Shown here: piece by piece, positions 1 through 8,024 of the stretch
Position numbering within the stretch: the stretch's first letter is position 1
Layout: each line of letters starts with the position of its first letter
Assembly: GCA_934548045.1 (NCBI GenBank)
Contig: CAKTEM010000023.1
Span: 1 to 37,548, forward strand
Length of the DNA: 37,548 nt
Reading direction: 5' to 3'
DNA from: an uncultured Faecalibacterium sp.
GTDB taxonomy: Bacteria; Bacillota; Clostridia; Oscillospirales; Ruminococcaceae
The notes under the pieces: generated by a model
What the model was told of the DNA's origin: nothing
Seen by the model: only the letters and a program-made list of their open reading frames with translations
The model's database searches: none
Program-made: the position numbers and the translations under genes

Positions 1-94
1 TTCAGGGAAGCATCCATGATGGAAACCTAATTATTCATTTTTGAACCGGTGTCCAGAAAAACGGGTACATATCAAAATGTGGGTGTTTTTTGTA

Positions 95-1066
95 TCATAG
101 AGCCATCTTGCCAGCTTTGCGCAGATTGCGGTGATAGCCCGGCGAGTCGGCGTCTGGGGCTGAGGTCGGAACCAGCAGGCCGTCGCGGATGAACTGTTCG
201 ATGCGGTGCGCGTACCAGCCATCGCTGACGCCGAGCTGATACTTTCCCATGGTGATGCCAATGAGTTTTGCCTCGAAGAACTCTTCGGGCTGAGCATCCA
301 GTTCCCGGCAAAGGAAGCTGTCGTAGAAGTCCTCCGGCACGCTGACGAGCTGGCCGTTCACAAAGGCGCGGAGGGGTGCGTTTTCCTCCTGAAGCTGTGC
401 CCAGCGGCTCGCCAGACCGGAGATGTAATTCTTCGGCAGACGGATTCCGTTCTGCGCCAGCCGGCCCCATTCTTCCGGGGAGACTTCGCCAAAGCTGGTG
501 CGGCTGACGACGACGCCATTCCGCCGCTCTTCAAAAGGCGGCAGGGAGACCAGCGTGATACCCGGTGTCAGTTTGGCTGCAGAGAGCTGCGCCGCCAGCC
601 AGTACAGGCCGCACTGCTCGTCGGGCGAATTGCCGCACCAGACCCGGACAGATTCGCCCTGACGGACACGGTTCAGAAACGTCTTGAAGTTTTTCCGGGT
701 GCAGTCAAGAAATTCGGCGGCAACGTCGGTATCGTCTGCCGGATAGCAGCCGGTCAACAAGCGCAGAGCTTCCAAGCGTTTTTCGCCGAGACAGTCCGGG
801 TGGTCATCGCAGAGCTCTCCGACACTGAGCGCGGCCGAAAGAGCGAGAACATCCGCCGGACTGCCATCCAGCGGAACCGAAGATTCGATTCTCCGGCGTC
901 GCTTCTCTTGAAACTCTCGTTTGGCCGCCTCAATCTCCTCGTCCGTCGCAGGGTGTCCGTCCTCGTGGGTAATGACGACGCCAATCGCACCGCCGAGGTT
1001 AAACGCAGAACCGATGCCGCATTTCAGGCTCCCGGCGGCACTTTCGTTGAACACAACTTCCAGCAT
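95..1066 (-). CDS. DUF1835/DUF3658-type domain protein
   Basis: A 323-residue cytosolic protein of unknown function. The N-terminus (MLEVVFNESAAGSLK) and the later conserved Trp- and His-rich stretches match my memory of the DUF1835 family, with a DUF3658-like C-terminal part; this is family recall, not a search result. There is no signal peptide or membrane segment. The start is set by AGGAGG eight bases upstream of the ATG. It is the last gene of a minus-strand operon after rnhA and the MnmA-like gene, separated from the latter by 22 bases. No convincing hairpin terminator is visible in the 94 bases between its stop and the window start. Members of this family often occur as single accessory genes in Firmicutes, and the context gives no firm role. 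The gene is certain; the family is likely; the function is unknown. Confidence 0.8.
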   Translation of the reverse strand: MLEVVFNESAAGSLKCGIGSAFNLGGAIGVVITHEDGHPATDEEIEAAKREFQEKRRRRIESSVPLDGSPADVLALSAALSVGELCDDHPDCLGEKRLEALRLLTGCYPADDTDVAAEFLDCTRKNFKTFLNRVRQGESVRVWCGNSPDEQCGLYWLAAQLSAAKLTPGITLVSLPPFEERRNGVVVSRTSFGEVSPEEWGRLAQNGIRLPKNYISGLASRWAQLQEENAPLRAFVNGQLVSVPEDFYDSFLCRELDAQPEEFFEAKLIGITMGKYQLGVSDGWYAHRIEQFIRDGLLVPTSAPDADSPGYHRNLRKAGKMAL

Positions 1067-1088
1067 GGGCGTTCCCTCCTGTTCGGGG

Positions 1089-1616
1089 TCAATCCAGTTT
1101 CAGTTCCTCGGCCATTGCGTCGATGTCCTCGGGGTCGAACTCGCCCAGAGGGAGGATGAGCCGCGCCAGCGTCTCGGCAGGCAGGGCGCGGAGAAGCTCG
1201 CTTTCGTCGGCGGCAGAACCGGCCGGAGCAAGAACGGTATTCGCACCGTCGTTGTCCGTCTCGACCCGGGCGTGGTGGCCGGTGGCGATGTACTGGACGC
1301 CCAGCTTGTCGGCGGCGGTCAGAAGAGCGGCCAGCTTTGCGGCCACCGGCTCCTGCTCGATCTCGCTCAGTGCGGCGGCGTTCAGGGTCACGCACTCGAT
1401 GCCGAGCTTTGCGGCGGCTTCTTTTGCGGCCTTGACCGTCTCAGCCTCTTCCGGAGTGTCCGCCAGCTTGACGACCGCGCTGACGACCGCAAAGCCCTGC
1501 TGCTGTAAAATGCGGACGACCGCCCGGGAATCCCGGCTTCCGGTCAGGCCGACCAGAACTCTGTCCTGCGTTTCATAGGTGTCAAATCCGTTGCCGGGTA
1601 AAAATGTATCGCTCAT
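1089..1616 (-). CDS. Truncated MnmA-like PP-loop protein, probably not an active thiouridylase
   Basis: A 175-residue protein that resembles the N-terminal adenylation domain of tRNA 2-thiouridylase MnmA. It has a PP-loop-like segment at residues 21-30 (LVGLTGSRDS where MnmA has SGGVDS), the ATGHHARV segment at 111-118 (MnmA ATGHYAR), and a LILPLGEF segment at 153-160 (MnmA FPLGEL region). Full MnmA proteins are about 360 residues; this one lacks the central and C-terminal domains, and the stretch between residues 75 and 108 has no PCxxCN motif, so the catalytic cysteines are missing. The start ATG overlaps the rnhA stop by four bases (ATGA), implying translational coupling. It could be a repurposed ATP-binding or tRNA-binding protein, or a decaying paralogue, but the reading frame is clean and coupled, which argues for function. 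Confidence 0.72.
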   Translation of the reverse strand: MSDTFLPGNGFDTYETQDRVLVGLTGSRDSRAVVRILQQQGFAVVSAVVKLADTPEEAETVKAAKEAAAKLGIECVTLNAAALSEIEQEPVAAKLAALLTAADKLGVQYIATGHHARVETDNDGANTVLAPAGSAADESELLRALPAETLARLILPLGEFDPEDIDAMAEELKLD

Positions 1617-2077
1617 CTTCCTTGCCTCCCGCCATGTGCCTGGCTCTGTGCGACCGCGAGCTGGTCGCAGCGTTCGTTTTCCGGGTGTCCGGCATGGCCT
1701 TTGACCCAGACGTAAGTGATCTTGTGGCGCGCTTCCTGCTCGAGTGCCTGTTCCCAGAGGTCCGGGTTCAGGGCAGGGGAGCCGTCGGACTTTTTCCAGC
1801 CACGGCGTTTCCAGCCTTTCGCCCAGCCCTTTTCCAGCCCGTTGATGACGTACTGGCTGTCCGAGCAGAGCCGGACTTCGCACGGCTCTTTCAGCTGGCG
1901 CAGAGCCTCGATAAAGGCGGTCAGCTCCATCCGGTTGTTGGTGGTGGAATCGTCGCCGCCGCTCAGCTCTTTCTCGTAGACCTTGCCGTTGAAGCGGTAG
2001 CGCAGCACCGCACCCCAGCCTCCCGGCCCGGGATTGCCGCTGCACGCGCCGTCGGTGTAAACTTCGACTTGTTTCAT
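1613..2077 (-). CDS. rnhA: Ribonuclease HI
   Basis: A 154-residue RNase HI that degrades the RNA strand of RNA-DNA hybrids (Okazaki primers, R-loops). All four catalytic carboxylates of the DEDD set are visible: D9 in VYTDGA, E51 in NNRMEL, D73 in CSDSQYV and D138 near the end, with H128 in VKGHAG. The basic protrusion GWKRRGWKK (residues 88-96) is typical of the Escherichia coli-like type. An open frame runs further upstream, but the ATG chosen starts exactly at the family N-terminus and has AGGAG about eight bases upstream. It is the first gene of a three-gene minus-strand operon and overlaps the next gene by ATGA. The length is normal for the family. Confidence 0.96.
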   Translation of the reverse strand: MKQVEVYTDGACSGNPGPGGWGAVLRYRFNGKVYEKELSGGDDSTTNNRMELTAFIEALRQLKEPCEVRLCSDSQYVINGLEKGWAKGWKRRGWKKSDGSPALNPDLWEQALEQEARHKITYVWVKGHAGHPENERCDQLAVAQSQAHGGRQGR

Positions 2078-2130
2078 GTGCTTCTCCTGATGAATAATGA
2101 TACCTTTATTTAGAGCTATTTTGCCCGTTC

Positions 2131-2136
2131 TGTCAA
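2131..2136 (-). promoter_or_regulatory. Possible -35 box of the rnhA operon
   Basis: On the minus strand there is an exact TTGACA about 55 bases upstream of the rnhA start. The matching -10 is poor (CTAAAT after 17 bases or TAAATA after 18, each 3 of 6 to consensus), so this is only a tentative promoter. Confidence 0.35.
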
Positions 2137-2178
2137 GAGGGAGCGCATAAATCCCGGCACAGATGTCAAACCTTGGAA

Positions 2179-2207
2179 TTGACAAAAAGGCCGGGAAATA
2201 CTATACT
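2179..2207 (+). promoter_or_regulatory. Strong sigma-A-type promoter for the RNase J operon
   Basis: TTGACA at 2179-2184, a 17-base spacer and TATACT at 2202-2207. Transcription would begin near 2214 and give an untranslated leader of about 260 nt before the RNase J start at 2473. It diverges from the rnhA operon. Confidence 0.85.
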
Positions 2208-2472
2208 TGTTCCAACGAAATGCGTATAGGAGTACCCCGTAGGGTGTGTGCTCAGGGCGTTCCCACAGACGAGCCGCGGTCGCATCGAACAGATGGACTG
2301 GAAAGGCTAAAAACCGCTTGCGGAACCACCAGCGTGAAGAAAAAACGCTGAAACAATAAATTCTATACGGAACAGTTGAGAGGGCGTTGCCAAAACACCG
2401 CTTTCTCCCAGAAAGTGCAGGCCGTTCGGTTCAGGGCGAGCCTGTGCTTTGCGATTATTTTTGGAGGTACGA
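2208..2472 (+). promoter_or_regulatory. Long structured 5' leader of the RNase J mRNA
   Basis: No gene is seen between the rnhA start (2077) and RNase J (2473); the stretch after the promoter is a leader of about 260 nt. Several short hairpins can be drawn: GGG-cgtt-CCC near 2259-2268, CCGC-tt-GCGG near 2313-2322, CAGCGT...ACGCTG near 2330-2351, TTTCT-ccc-AGAAA near 2401-2415 and GCAGGC...GCCTG just before the ribosome binding site. None is followed by a T-run, so it does not look like a simple attenuator. I do not recognise a known riboswitch class. A 62-codon open frame inside it lacks a ribosome binding site and looks spurious. Confidence 0.5.
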
Positions 2473-4281
2473 ATGGCACAGGCAAAAGAAGCACATGCAC
2501 CCGTGAATGGTGCAGTCAGACCGAACACCGCGGCAAATGAGACAGGAGAAAAGCGTACCCGTCCGGTGCGCCGTCCTTATTATAACCGGCGTCCGCGCCG
2601 CCCTCAGCAGCCCAAGGAGGCAAATGTTCCCATCCACATCTATCCGCTGGGTGGCTTGGGCGAAGTCGGCAAGAACATGACCGTCTATGAGTGCTGCGGC
2701 GATATGATCATCGTGGACTGCGGCCTTGTCTTCCCGGACAGCGACATGTTCGGCGTCGATATGGTCATCCCCGACTTCACCTTCGTAGTGCAGAATAAAG
2801 ACAAGATCAAGGGCCTGCTCATCACCCACGGCCACGAGGACCACATCGGCAGCATCCCGTATCTGCTTCAGAAGATCGACCTGCCGATTTACGGCACCCG
2901 TCTGACCTGCGGACTCATCAAGAACAAGCTGGAAGAATTCGGCTTGGCAGGCAAGACCAAGTTTATTGAAATCACACCGAAACAGAAATTCAAGCTGGGC
3001 TGCTTTACCATCGAGCCCATCCATGTCAACCACTCCATCCCGGATTCGCTGGCCTTTGCCATCGACAGCCCGGCCGGCACCATCATCCAGACCGGCGACT
3101 TCAAGATCGACTATACGCCGCTTGCCTGCGGTGTCACCGACCTGACGACCCTCTCCGAGTACGGCCAGAGGGGCGTTCTGGCTCTGCTGAGCGATTCCAC
3201 CAACGCCGAGCGTCCGGGCTTTACCGCCACGGAGCAGAAGGTCGCCGCTGGCGTCCGGAATCTGTTTGCCCGGGCAAGAAATAAGCGCATTATTATCGCG
3301 ACCTTTGCGTCGAATATCTATCGTGTCCAGCAGATCATCGACCTCGCCGTTGAGGATGGCCGCAAGGTGGCGTTCAGCGGCCGCAGCATGGTGAACAACA
3401 CCGCCATGGCGCAGGAGCTGGGCTATATGCACATCCCGGAAGGCACCCTCATCAGCGTGGATGAGCTGAACCAGTATCCGCCGGAGCAGGTGGTCCTTGT
3501 CACCACCGGCAGTCAGGGCGAGCCGCTGAGCGCGCTTTCCCGTATGGCGTCCTGCAGCCACCGTCAGGTGCGTGTCGGCCCCGGTGATTTCATCATCATC
3601 TCAGCAAACCCCATCCCCGGCAACGAGAAGAGCGTGACGAAGATCGTCAACGGCCTGCTTCTGCTGGGTGCGGAGGTCATCTACGAGAGCATGTATGACG
3701 TCCACGTTTCCGGTCACGCCTGTCAGGAAGAGCAGAAACTGATGCTCACCCTGACGAAGCCGAAATATTTCCTGCCGGTCCACGGCGAGTACAAGCAGCT
3801 GAAAAAGCACGCTCTGACCGCCGCAAGCCTTGGCATCCCGACCAGCAATATCCTCATCGCGGAGAACGGCTCGAACGTCATCCTGACCAAAGATGAGATC
3901 AAGCTGGGCGAGCCGGTTACGGCCGGTGCGGTCATGGTCGACGGTCTGGGCGTCGGCGACGTCGGAAACGTCGTCCTGCGTGACCGCAAGCACCTGTCCG
4001 AGGATGGCCTTGTCATCATCGTCGCTACTGTGGACAGCAAGACCGGCAAAGTTCTCGCAGGCCCCGACCTCGTGAGCCGCGGCTTTGTCTATGTGCGTGA
4101 GAACGAGAGCCTGATGGACGGCGCGCAGAGCATCGTTGAGACCGCTCTTGACCGCTGTGTGGAAGAGCATGTCCGCGACTGGAACAGCGTCAAGACCCGG
4201 GTGCGTGAGGCTCTGAGCAGTTATATCTACCGCCGCACCAAGCGCAGCCCGATGATCCTCCCCATCCTGATGGAGGTCTGA
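2473..4281 (+). CDS. rnj: Ribonuclease J
   Basis: A 602-residue metallo-beta-lactamase/beta-CASP ribonuclease that carries out 5'-3' exonucleolytic and endonucleolytic decay and maturation of RNA in the cytoplasm. The zinc motif HGHEDH lies at residues 119-124, and the core begins with IYPLGGLGEVGKNM as in RNase J. About 55 Arg-, Pro- and Asn-rich residues precede the core and are an extension compared with Bacillus RnjA. I chose the ATG at 2473 because GGAGGT lies four bases upstream of it (2463-2468); an upstream in-frame ATG at 2449 has no such site. The leader is long and structured, which suits autoregulation, although that is inference. gdpP follows after 48 bases with no terminator, so the two are probably cotranscribed. 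Whether this is the J1 or J2 type cannot be told here. Confidence 0.95.
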   Translation: MAQAKEAHAPVNGAVRPNTAANETGEKRTRPVRRPYYNRRPRRPQQPKEANVPIHIYPLGGLGEVGKNMTVYECCGDMIIVDCGLVFPDSDMFGVDMVIPDFTFVVQNKDKIKGLLITHGHEDHIGSIPYLLQKIDLPIYGTRLTCGLIKNKLEEFGLAGKTKFIEITPKQKFKLGCFTIEPIHVNHSIPDSLAFAIDSPAGTIIQTGDFKIDYTPLACGVTDLTTLSEYGQRGVLALLSDSTNAERPGFTATEQKVAAGVRNLFARARNKRIIIATFASNIYRVQQIIDLAVEDGRKVAFSGRSMVNNTAMAQELGYMHIPEGTLISVDELNQYPPEQVVLVTTGSQGEPLSALSRMASCSHRQVRVGPGDFIIISANPIPGNEKSVTKIVNGLLLLGAEVIYESMYDVHVSGHACQEEQKLMLTLTKPKYFLPVHGEYKQLKKHALTAASLGIPTSNILIAENGSNVILTKDEIKLGEPVTAGAVMVDGLGVGDVGNVVLRDRKHLSEDGLVIIVATVDSKTGKVLAGPDLVSRGFVYVRENESLMDGAQSIVETALDRCVEEHVRDWNSVKTRVREALSSYIYRRTKRSPMILPILMEV

Positions 4282-4329
4282 GATTAAACCCCGAAATTCC
4301 GGAACACCGGCGGCCAGGAGGCATATTTC

Positions 4330-6330
4330 ATGAAAAAGAAACCAAGATGGACTCTGGAAATGCTGACGGTCAGTCTGGCGATTTTGTGCGCCCTGCTGCT
4401 GCTCGTGCTGTTGATCCAGCGTCCGGCGATCTGGCCGGTGCTGGTCGTGCTGGTGGTGCTGTGGGGCATCGCAGTCGCCGTGTTCCGTTACAAACTGCGC
4501 GGCTGGGTCACGCGCTGGGTCTGCGGCGTGGACTTTAAAAAGTCGAAGGCAAAATTCAGCCTTGACCCACTTCCGCAGCCGGCCGCAATGCTCTCGGGCG
4601 AGACGGTGCTGTGGTACAACGCCGCCTTCCGGGAGCGCATCCTGAAAGGAAACGACGTCCTGATGAGCCGGGCGCAGAAACTTCTGCCCGGACTTGACCT
4701 GCAAAGCACCCGGAAGCCGGAAGGTCAGCAGCTGAATCTGGCGGACGGCGTCTGGAACATCCACAGTTCCACTGTGCCGGGCGACGCCGAAACGATGACC
4801 CTGCTTGTCTTCAACGATGAGACGGAACTGCGTCGGGTCGAGGCCGAGTACAAGGCCAGCCGCCCGGGCTATCTGGTCTTTCTGGTGGACGGATACGACG
4901 ATGTGTTCAGCGATATGTTGGACAGTGAGCGCGCCCGTTTGCTGGAGGGTATCAACCGTGTCCTTGAGGATATGATCGGCCGCGGTACCGGCTTTTTGCG
5001 CCGTGTCGCCAGCGGACGGTATATCGCCGTTGTCGAGGAGCGGCAGATGGAGCAGTTCGCCAAGCGCGGTTACGACGTGCTGGATAAAATTCGTGCCCTT
5101 GACCCCAGTGTGAACCTGTCCATCTCCATCGGCATTGGCCGTGGTGCCAAGACTCTGCGAGAAGCGCAGGATATGGCGGTACAGGCGTTGGATATGGCAC
5201 AGGGCCGAGGCGGCGACCAGGCCGCTGAGATGACACCGGACGGATTCACTTTCTATGGCGGCGTCAGCCATGGCGTCGAGAAGCGGAGCAAAGTCCGCAG
5301 CCGTATCGTGGCCGACCAGCTGGTAAAGCTGATCAAAGAGGCCGACCATGTCGTTATCATGGGCCACCGGATGAGTGACCTTGATGCCATCGGCTCGGCG
5401 GAAGGCGTCCTGCGCATCTGTAAGATTTGTGACGTTCCGGCGGTCATTGCCGTCCGGCGAGACGCGACGCTGGCCGGAAGTCTTATCGACGCCCTCGTGA
5501 AAGCCGGGCAGGAGGATGACTTCATCGACCCGAAGGCGGCTCTGCCCATCATCTCGAAAAAGACCCTTTGCGTCGTCGTGGACACCTATCAGGTCAACCT
5601 CGTCGAGAGCAAGGAGATTCTGGAAAAATGCGGCAAGGTGGCCGTCATCGACCATCACCGCAAGGGTGTCGGCTTTATCGAGAACCCGGCTCTGGTCTGC
5701 CACGAACCGTATTCGTCCTCGGCCAGTGAGCTTGTCACCGAGCTGCTGCAGTACGTCGGCGAACGTGACGACAAGCCCAACCGGGTCGAAGCCGAAGGTC
5801 TGCTCTCCGGCATCATGCTGGATACGAGAGACTTCACCCTACATACCGGCGTCCGCACCTTTGAAGCAGCTGCCGCCCTCCGCCGCTATGGTGCGGAGAC
5901 GGAACGGGTGCGCCAGCTCTTTGATGTGACGATGGTGGAATACAATGCCAAGGCCGCTCTGGTCGAAGCTGCACAGATGTACAAGAACTGCGCGATTTCG
6001 GTCAGCGGCGAGGTCGCACCCGAAGCCCGGGTCGCCATTGCGCAGGCCGCGAACGACCTGCTCACCATCCAGAACGTCGAAGCGAGTTTTGTCGCGGTGC
6101 AGGTCGGCACGGGCGTGAACATCTCGGCCCGGAGCCTTGGTGCCGTGAACGTACAGGTCATTATGGAAAGCCTTGGCGGCGGCGGTCATCAGACGATGGC
6201 GGCGGCACAGCTCAAACATATCACACCGGAAGCTGCCCGTGCGCGCATCCAGACGGCCATCGACCGTTACCGGGAGTCGCAGAAAAAGAGCGGCCCCGAT
6301 GCAGAAAATAGACAGGAGAAACAACGATGA
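4330..6330 (+). CDS. gdpP: Cyclic-di-AMP phosphodiesterase, GdpP/YybT type
   Basis: A 666-residue membrane protein that hydrolyses c-di-AMP to pApA, setting the level of a messenger that controls potassium uptake and cell-wall homeostasis. Two transmembrane segments lie near residues 11-29 and 34-53. They are followed by a PAS-like region, a degenerate GGDEF domain (GRGGDQAAE near residues 294-302 in place of GGDEF), and a DHH-DHHA1 phosphodiesterase. Metal ligands are visible in GHRMSDLDAIGS (H346, D350, D352) and DHH (441-443), with GGGGHQTM around 617-623. Length and order match Bacillus GdpP. The ribosome binding site AGGAGG precedes the ATG. The stop overlaps the start of glf by four bases (ATGA). 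It sits after RNase J in an apparent operon. Confidence 0.95.
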   Translation: MKKKPRWTLEMLTVSLAILCALLLLVLLIQRPAIWPVLVVLVVLWGIAVAVFRYKLRGWVTRWVCGVDFKKSKAKFSLDPLPQPAAMLSGETVLWYNAAFRERILKGNDVLMSRAQKLLPGLDLQSTRKPEGQQLNLADGVWNIHSSTVPGDAETMTLLVFNDETELRRVEAEYKASRPGYLVFLVDGYDDVFSDMLDSERARLLEGINRVLEDMIGRGTGFLRRVASGRYIAVVEERQMEQFAKRGYDVLDKIRALDPSVNLSISIGIGRGAKTLREAQDMAVQALDMAQGRGGDQAAEMTPDGFTFYGGVSHGVEKRSKVRSRIVADQLVKLIKEADHVVIMGHRMSDLDAIGSAEGVLRICKICDVPAVIAVRRDATLAGSLIDALVKAGQEDDFIDPKAALPIISKKTLCVVVDTYQVNLVESKEILEKCGKVAVIDHHRKGVGFIENPALVCHEPYSSSASELVTELLQYVGERDDKPNRVEAEGLLSGIMLDTRDFTLHTGVRTFEAAAALRRYGAETERVRQLFDVTMVEYNAKAALVEAAQMYKNCAISVSGEVAPEARVAIAQAANDLLTIQNVEASFVAVQVGTGVNISARSLGAVNVQVIMESLGGGGHQTMAAAQLKHITPEAARARIQTAIDRYRESQKKSGPDAENRQEKQR

Positions 6331-7433
6331 AACAGTATGATTACCTGATCGTAGGTGCCGGTCTGTACGGCGCAGTGTTCGCCCACGAAGCGAAAAAGGC
6401 CGGCAAACGCTGCCTCGTCATCGACAAGCGCGACCACATCGCAGGCAACATTTACACCGAGCCGGTGGAGGGTATCAATGTTCACCGCTACGGTGCGCAT
6501 ATCTTCCACACCAACAATAAGCAGGTCTGGCAGTACGTCAACCAGTTCGCCGAGTTCAACCGTTACACCAACAGCCCGGTCGCAAACTACCACGGCGAGA
6601 TTTACAACATGCCCTTTAACATGAACACATTCAACAAGATGTGGGGCGTTGTGACCCCGGCGGAAGCCAAGGCAAAGATCGAGGAGCAGAAGGCAGAAGC
6701 TGGCATCACCGACCCGAAGAACCTCGAGGAGCAGGCAATCAGTTTGGTCGGCACCGACATCTATGAAAAGCTTGTCAAGGGTTACACCGGCAAGCAGTGG
6801 GGCCGTCCCTGCACCGAGCTGCCGGCCTTCATCATCAAGCGTCTGCCGGTGCGCTTCACCTACGACAACAACTACTTCAACGCGCTGTATCAGGGCATCC
6901 CGAACGGCGGTTATACCGCGATGGTCGAGAAGATGCTGGACGGCGTGGAAGTTCGCCTGAACGTCGATTATCTGGCTGACAAAGCCGCTCTGGATGCTCT
7001 GGCCGACAAAGTGGTCTACACCGGCCCGGTCGATGCTTACTTTGATTACAAGCTGGGCGCGCTGCAGTACCGCAGTGTCCGGTTCGAGACGGAAGTCCTC
7101 GACACCGACAACTATCAGGGCAACGCCGTCGTGAACTACACCGACGCTGAGACCCCCTACACCCGTATCATCGAGCATAAGCACTTCGAGTTCGGCACCC
7201 AGCCCAAGACCGTCATCAGCCGCGAGTACAGTGCCGAGTGGAAGAAGGGTGACGAGCCGTACTACCCCGTCAACGACGAGAAGAACGGCGCACTCTACGC
7301 CGAGTACAAGAAGATGGCAGACGCCGAGCCGAACGTCATCTTCGGCGGTCGTCTGGGTGAGTACAAGTATTACGATATGGATAAAGTTATCGAAGTAGCT
7401 CTGTCCGTAGCGGAGAAAGAGCTTGCCGAATAA
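6327..7433 (+). CDS. glf: UDP-galactopyranose mutase
   Basis: A 368-residue FAD enzyme that interconverts UDP-galactopyranose and UDP-galactofuranose, the precursor of galactofuranose in surface polysaccharides. The N-terminal dinucleotide-binding motif DYLIVGAGLYGAVFA is followed by the family hallmark HRYGAHIFHTNN and by NMPFNMNTFNKMWG. The length is normal. It is translationally coupled to gdpP (ATGA overlap), an unusual neighbour: no other capsule or glycosyltransferase gene is in the window. The promoter of the next gene, rplI, starts within the last codons of this one. Confidence 0.95.
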   Translation: MKQYDYLIVGAGLYGAVFAHEAKKAGKRCLVIDKRDHIAGNIYTEPVEGINVHRYGAHIFHTNNKQVWQYVNQFAEFNRYTNSPVANYHGEIYNMPFNMNTFNKMWGVVTPAEAKAKIEEQKAEAGITDPKNLEEQAISLVGTDIYEKLVKGYTGKQWGRPCTELPAFIIKRLPVRFTYDNNYFNALYQGIPNGGYTAMVEKMLDGVEVRLNVDYLADKAALDALADKVVYTGPVDAYFDYKLGALQYRSVRFETEVLDTDNYQGNAVVNYTDAETPYTRIIEHKHFEFGTQPKTVISREYSAEWKKGDEPYYPVNDEKNGALYAEYKKMADAEPNVIFGGRLGEYKYYDMDKVIEVALSVAEKELAE

Positions 7434-7451
7434 GCATAATTGCTGTATACT
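7423..7451 (+). promoter_or_regulatory. Promoter for rplI inside the 3' end of glf
   Basis: TTGCCG at 7423-7428, a 17-base spacer and TATACT at 7446-7451. The -35 lies inside the last codons of glf. It would produce a leader of about 45 nt. Confidence 0.75.
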
Positions 7452-7466
7452 AGAGTTACAAAACTG

Positions 7467-7482
7467 CACCTGTCAACAGGTG
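7467..7482 (+). repeat. Perfect inverted repeat in the rplI leader
   Basis: CACCTGT-CA-ACAGGTG is a perfect 7-base inverted repeat with a two-base centre, located directly in front of the rplI ribosome binding site. In RNA it would form a six-pair stem with a four-base loop near the 5' end of the transcript. It has no T-run, so it is not a terminator. Confidence 0.75.
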
Positions 7483-7501
7483 AGAAGTGAGGGATAACAT
7501 C

Positions 7502-7957
7502 ATGAAAGTGATTTTGCATCAGGACGTCAAGGGCATTGGCAAGAAGGACGAGATCCATGAGGTCTCCGACGGCTACGCTCGCAACTTTCTGTTTCCGCGC
7601 AAGCTGGCTTCGGTGGCCGACGCAAGTGCGGTGAATATCGCACGCGGCAAAGAGGCTGCTGCGGACTTCCATGAGGCCGAGAATGTCGCCGCTGCACAGG
7701 CTTTGGCCGCAAAGATCAACGGCAAGACTGTCACTATCAAGGCCAAGGGCGGCGCATCCGGCCGTCTGCACGGCAAGGTGACCGGCAAGGAAGTCGCGGC
7801 CGCTCTGGGCGAGCTGTGCGGTGCGACCATCGACAAGAAGAAGATCGAGCTTGAGACGAAGGACATCAAGGACGCAGGCGTCTTCAACGCAAAAGTCCGT
7901 CTGCATGTCGGCGTCGTCGCTTCCTTCAAAATTCAGGTGGAAGTGGAGCAGGTCTAA
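7502..7957 (+). CDS. rplI: 50S ribosomal protein L9
   Basis: A 151-residue ribosomal protein L9, which binds 23S rRNA near the L1 stalk base and helps reading-frame maintenance. The N-terminal domain MKVILHQDVKGIGKKDE and the signature GYARNFLFPRKLA (residues 28-40) are diagnostic; a C-terminal domain follows a helical linker. Five in-frame codons precede the family start, but the ATG at 7502 has an AGTGAGGG ribosome binding site and gives the standard N-terminus. It has its own promoter and is followed by a strong terminator before dnaB; rplI-dnaB is a frequent order in Firmicutes. Confidence 0.97.
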   Translation: MKVILHQDVKGIGKKDEIHEVSDGYARNFLFPRKLASVADASAVNIARGKEAAADFHEAENVAAAQALAAKINGKTVTIKAKGGASGRLHGKVTGKEVAAALGELCGATIDKKKIELETKDIKDAGVFNAKVRLHVGVVASFKIQVEVEQV

Positions 7958-7973
7958 ACCATCGCTCTGTCTG

Positions 7974-8001
7974 CGCCCCCTCACAGCAGGGGGCGTTTTT
8001 T
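7974..8001 (+). terminator. Intrinsic terminator after rplI
   Basis: CGCCCCC (7974-7980), an eight-base loop, GGGGGCG (7989-7995), then six T residues. Some read-through must reach dnaB unless a promoter is hidden here, because none is evident in the short gap. Confidence 0.9.
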
Positions 8002-8024
8002 GTGTAGGAGACTAGAAAACCATT

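Noticed and set aside
2163..2351. 62-codon frame in the RNase J leader
   Set aside because: It has no ribosome binding site, starts upstream of the -35 box, and has no conserved-looking sequence.
2208..2472. Considered a ydaO-type c-di-AMP riboswitch, since gdpP lies downstream, or an SRP, RNase P or 6S RNA
   Set aside because: The conserved sequence elements I know for these RNAs were not found; only scattered partial matches were seen.
3601..5703. 700-codon open frame on the minus strand opposite RNase J and gdpP
   Set aside because: It is antisense to two clearly recognised genes, spans both, and its translation has no family features; long antisense frames are expected from this codon bias.
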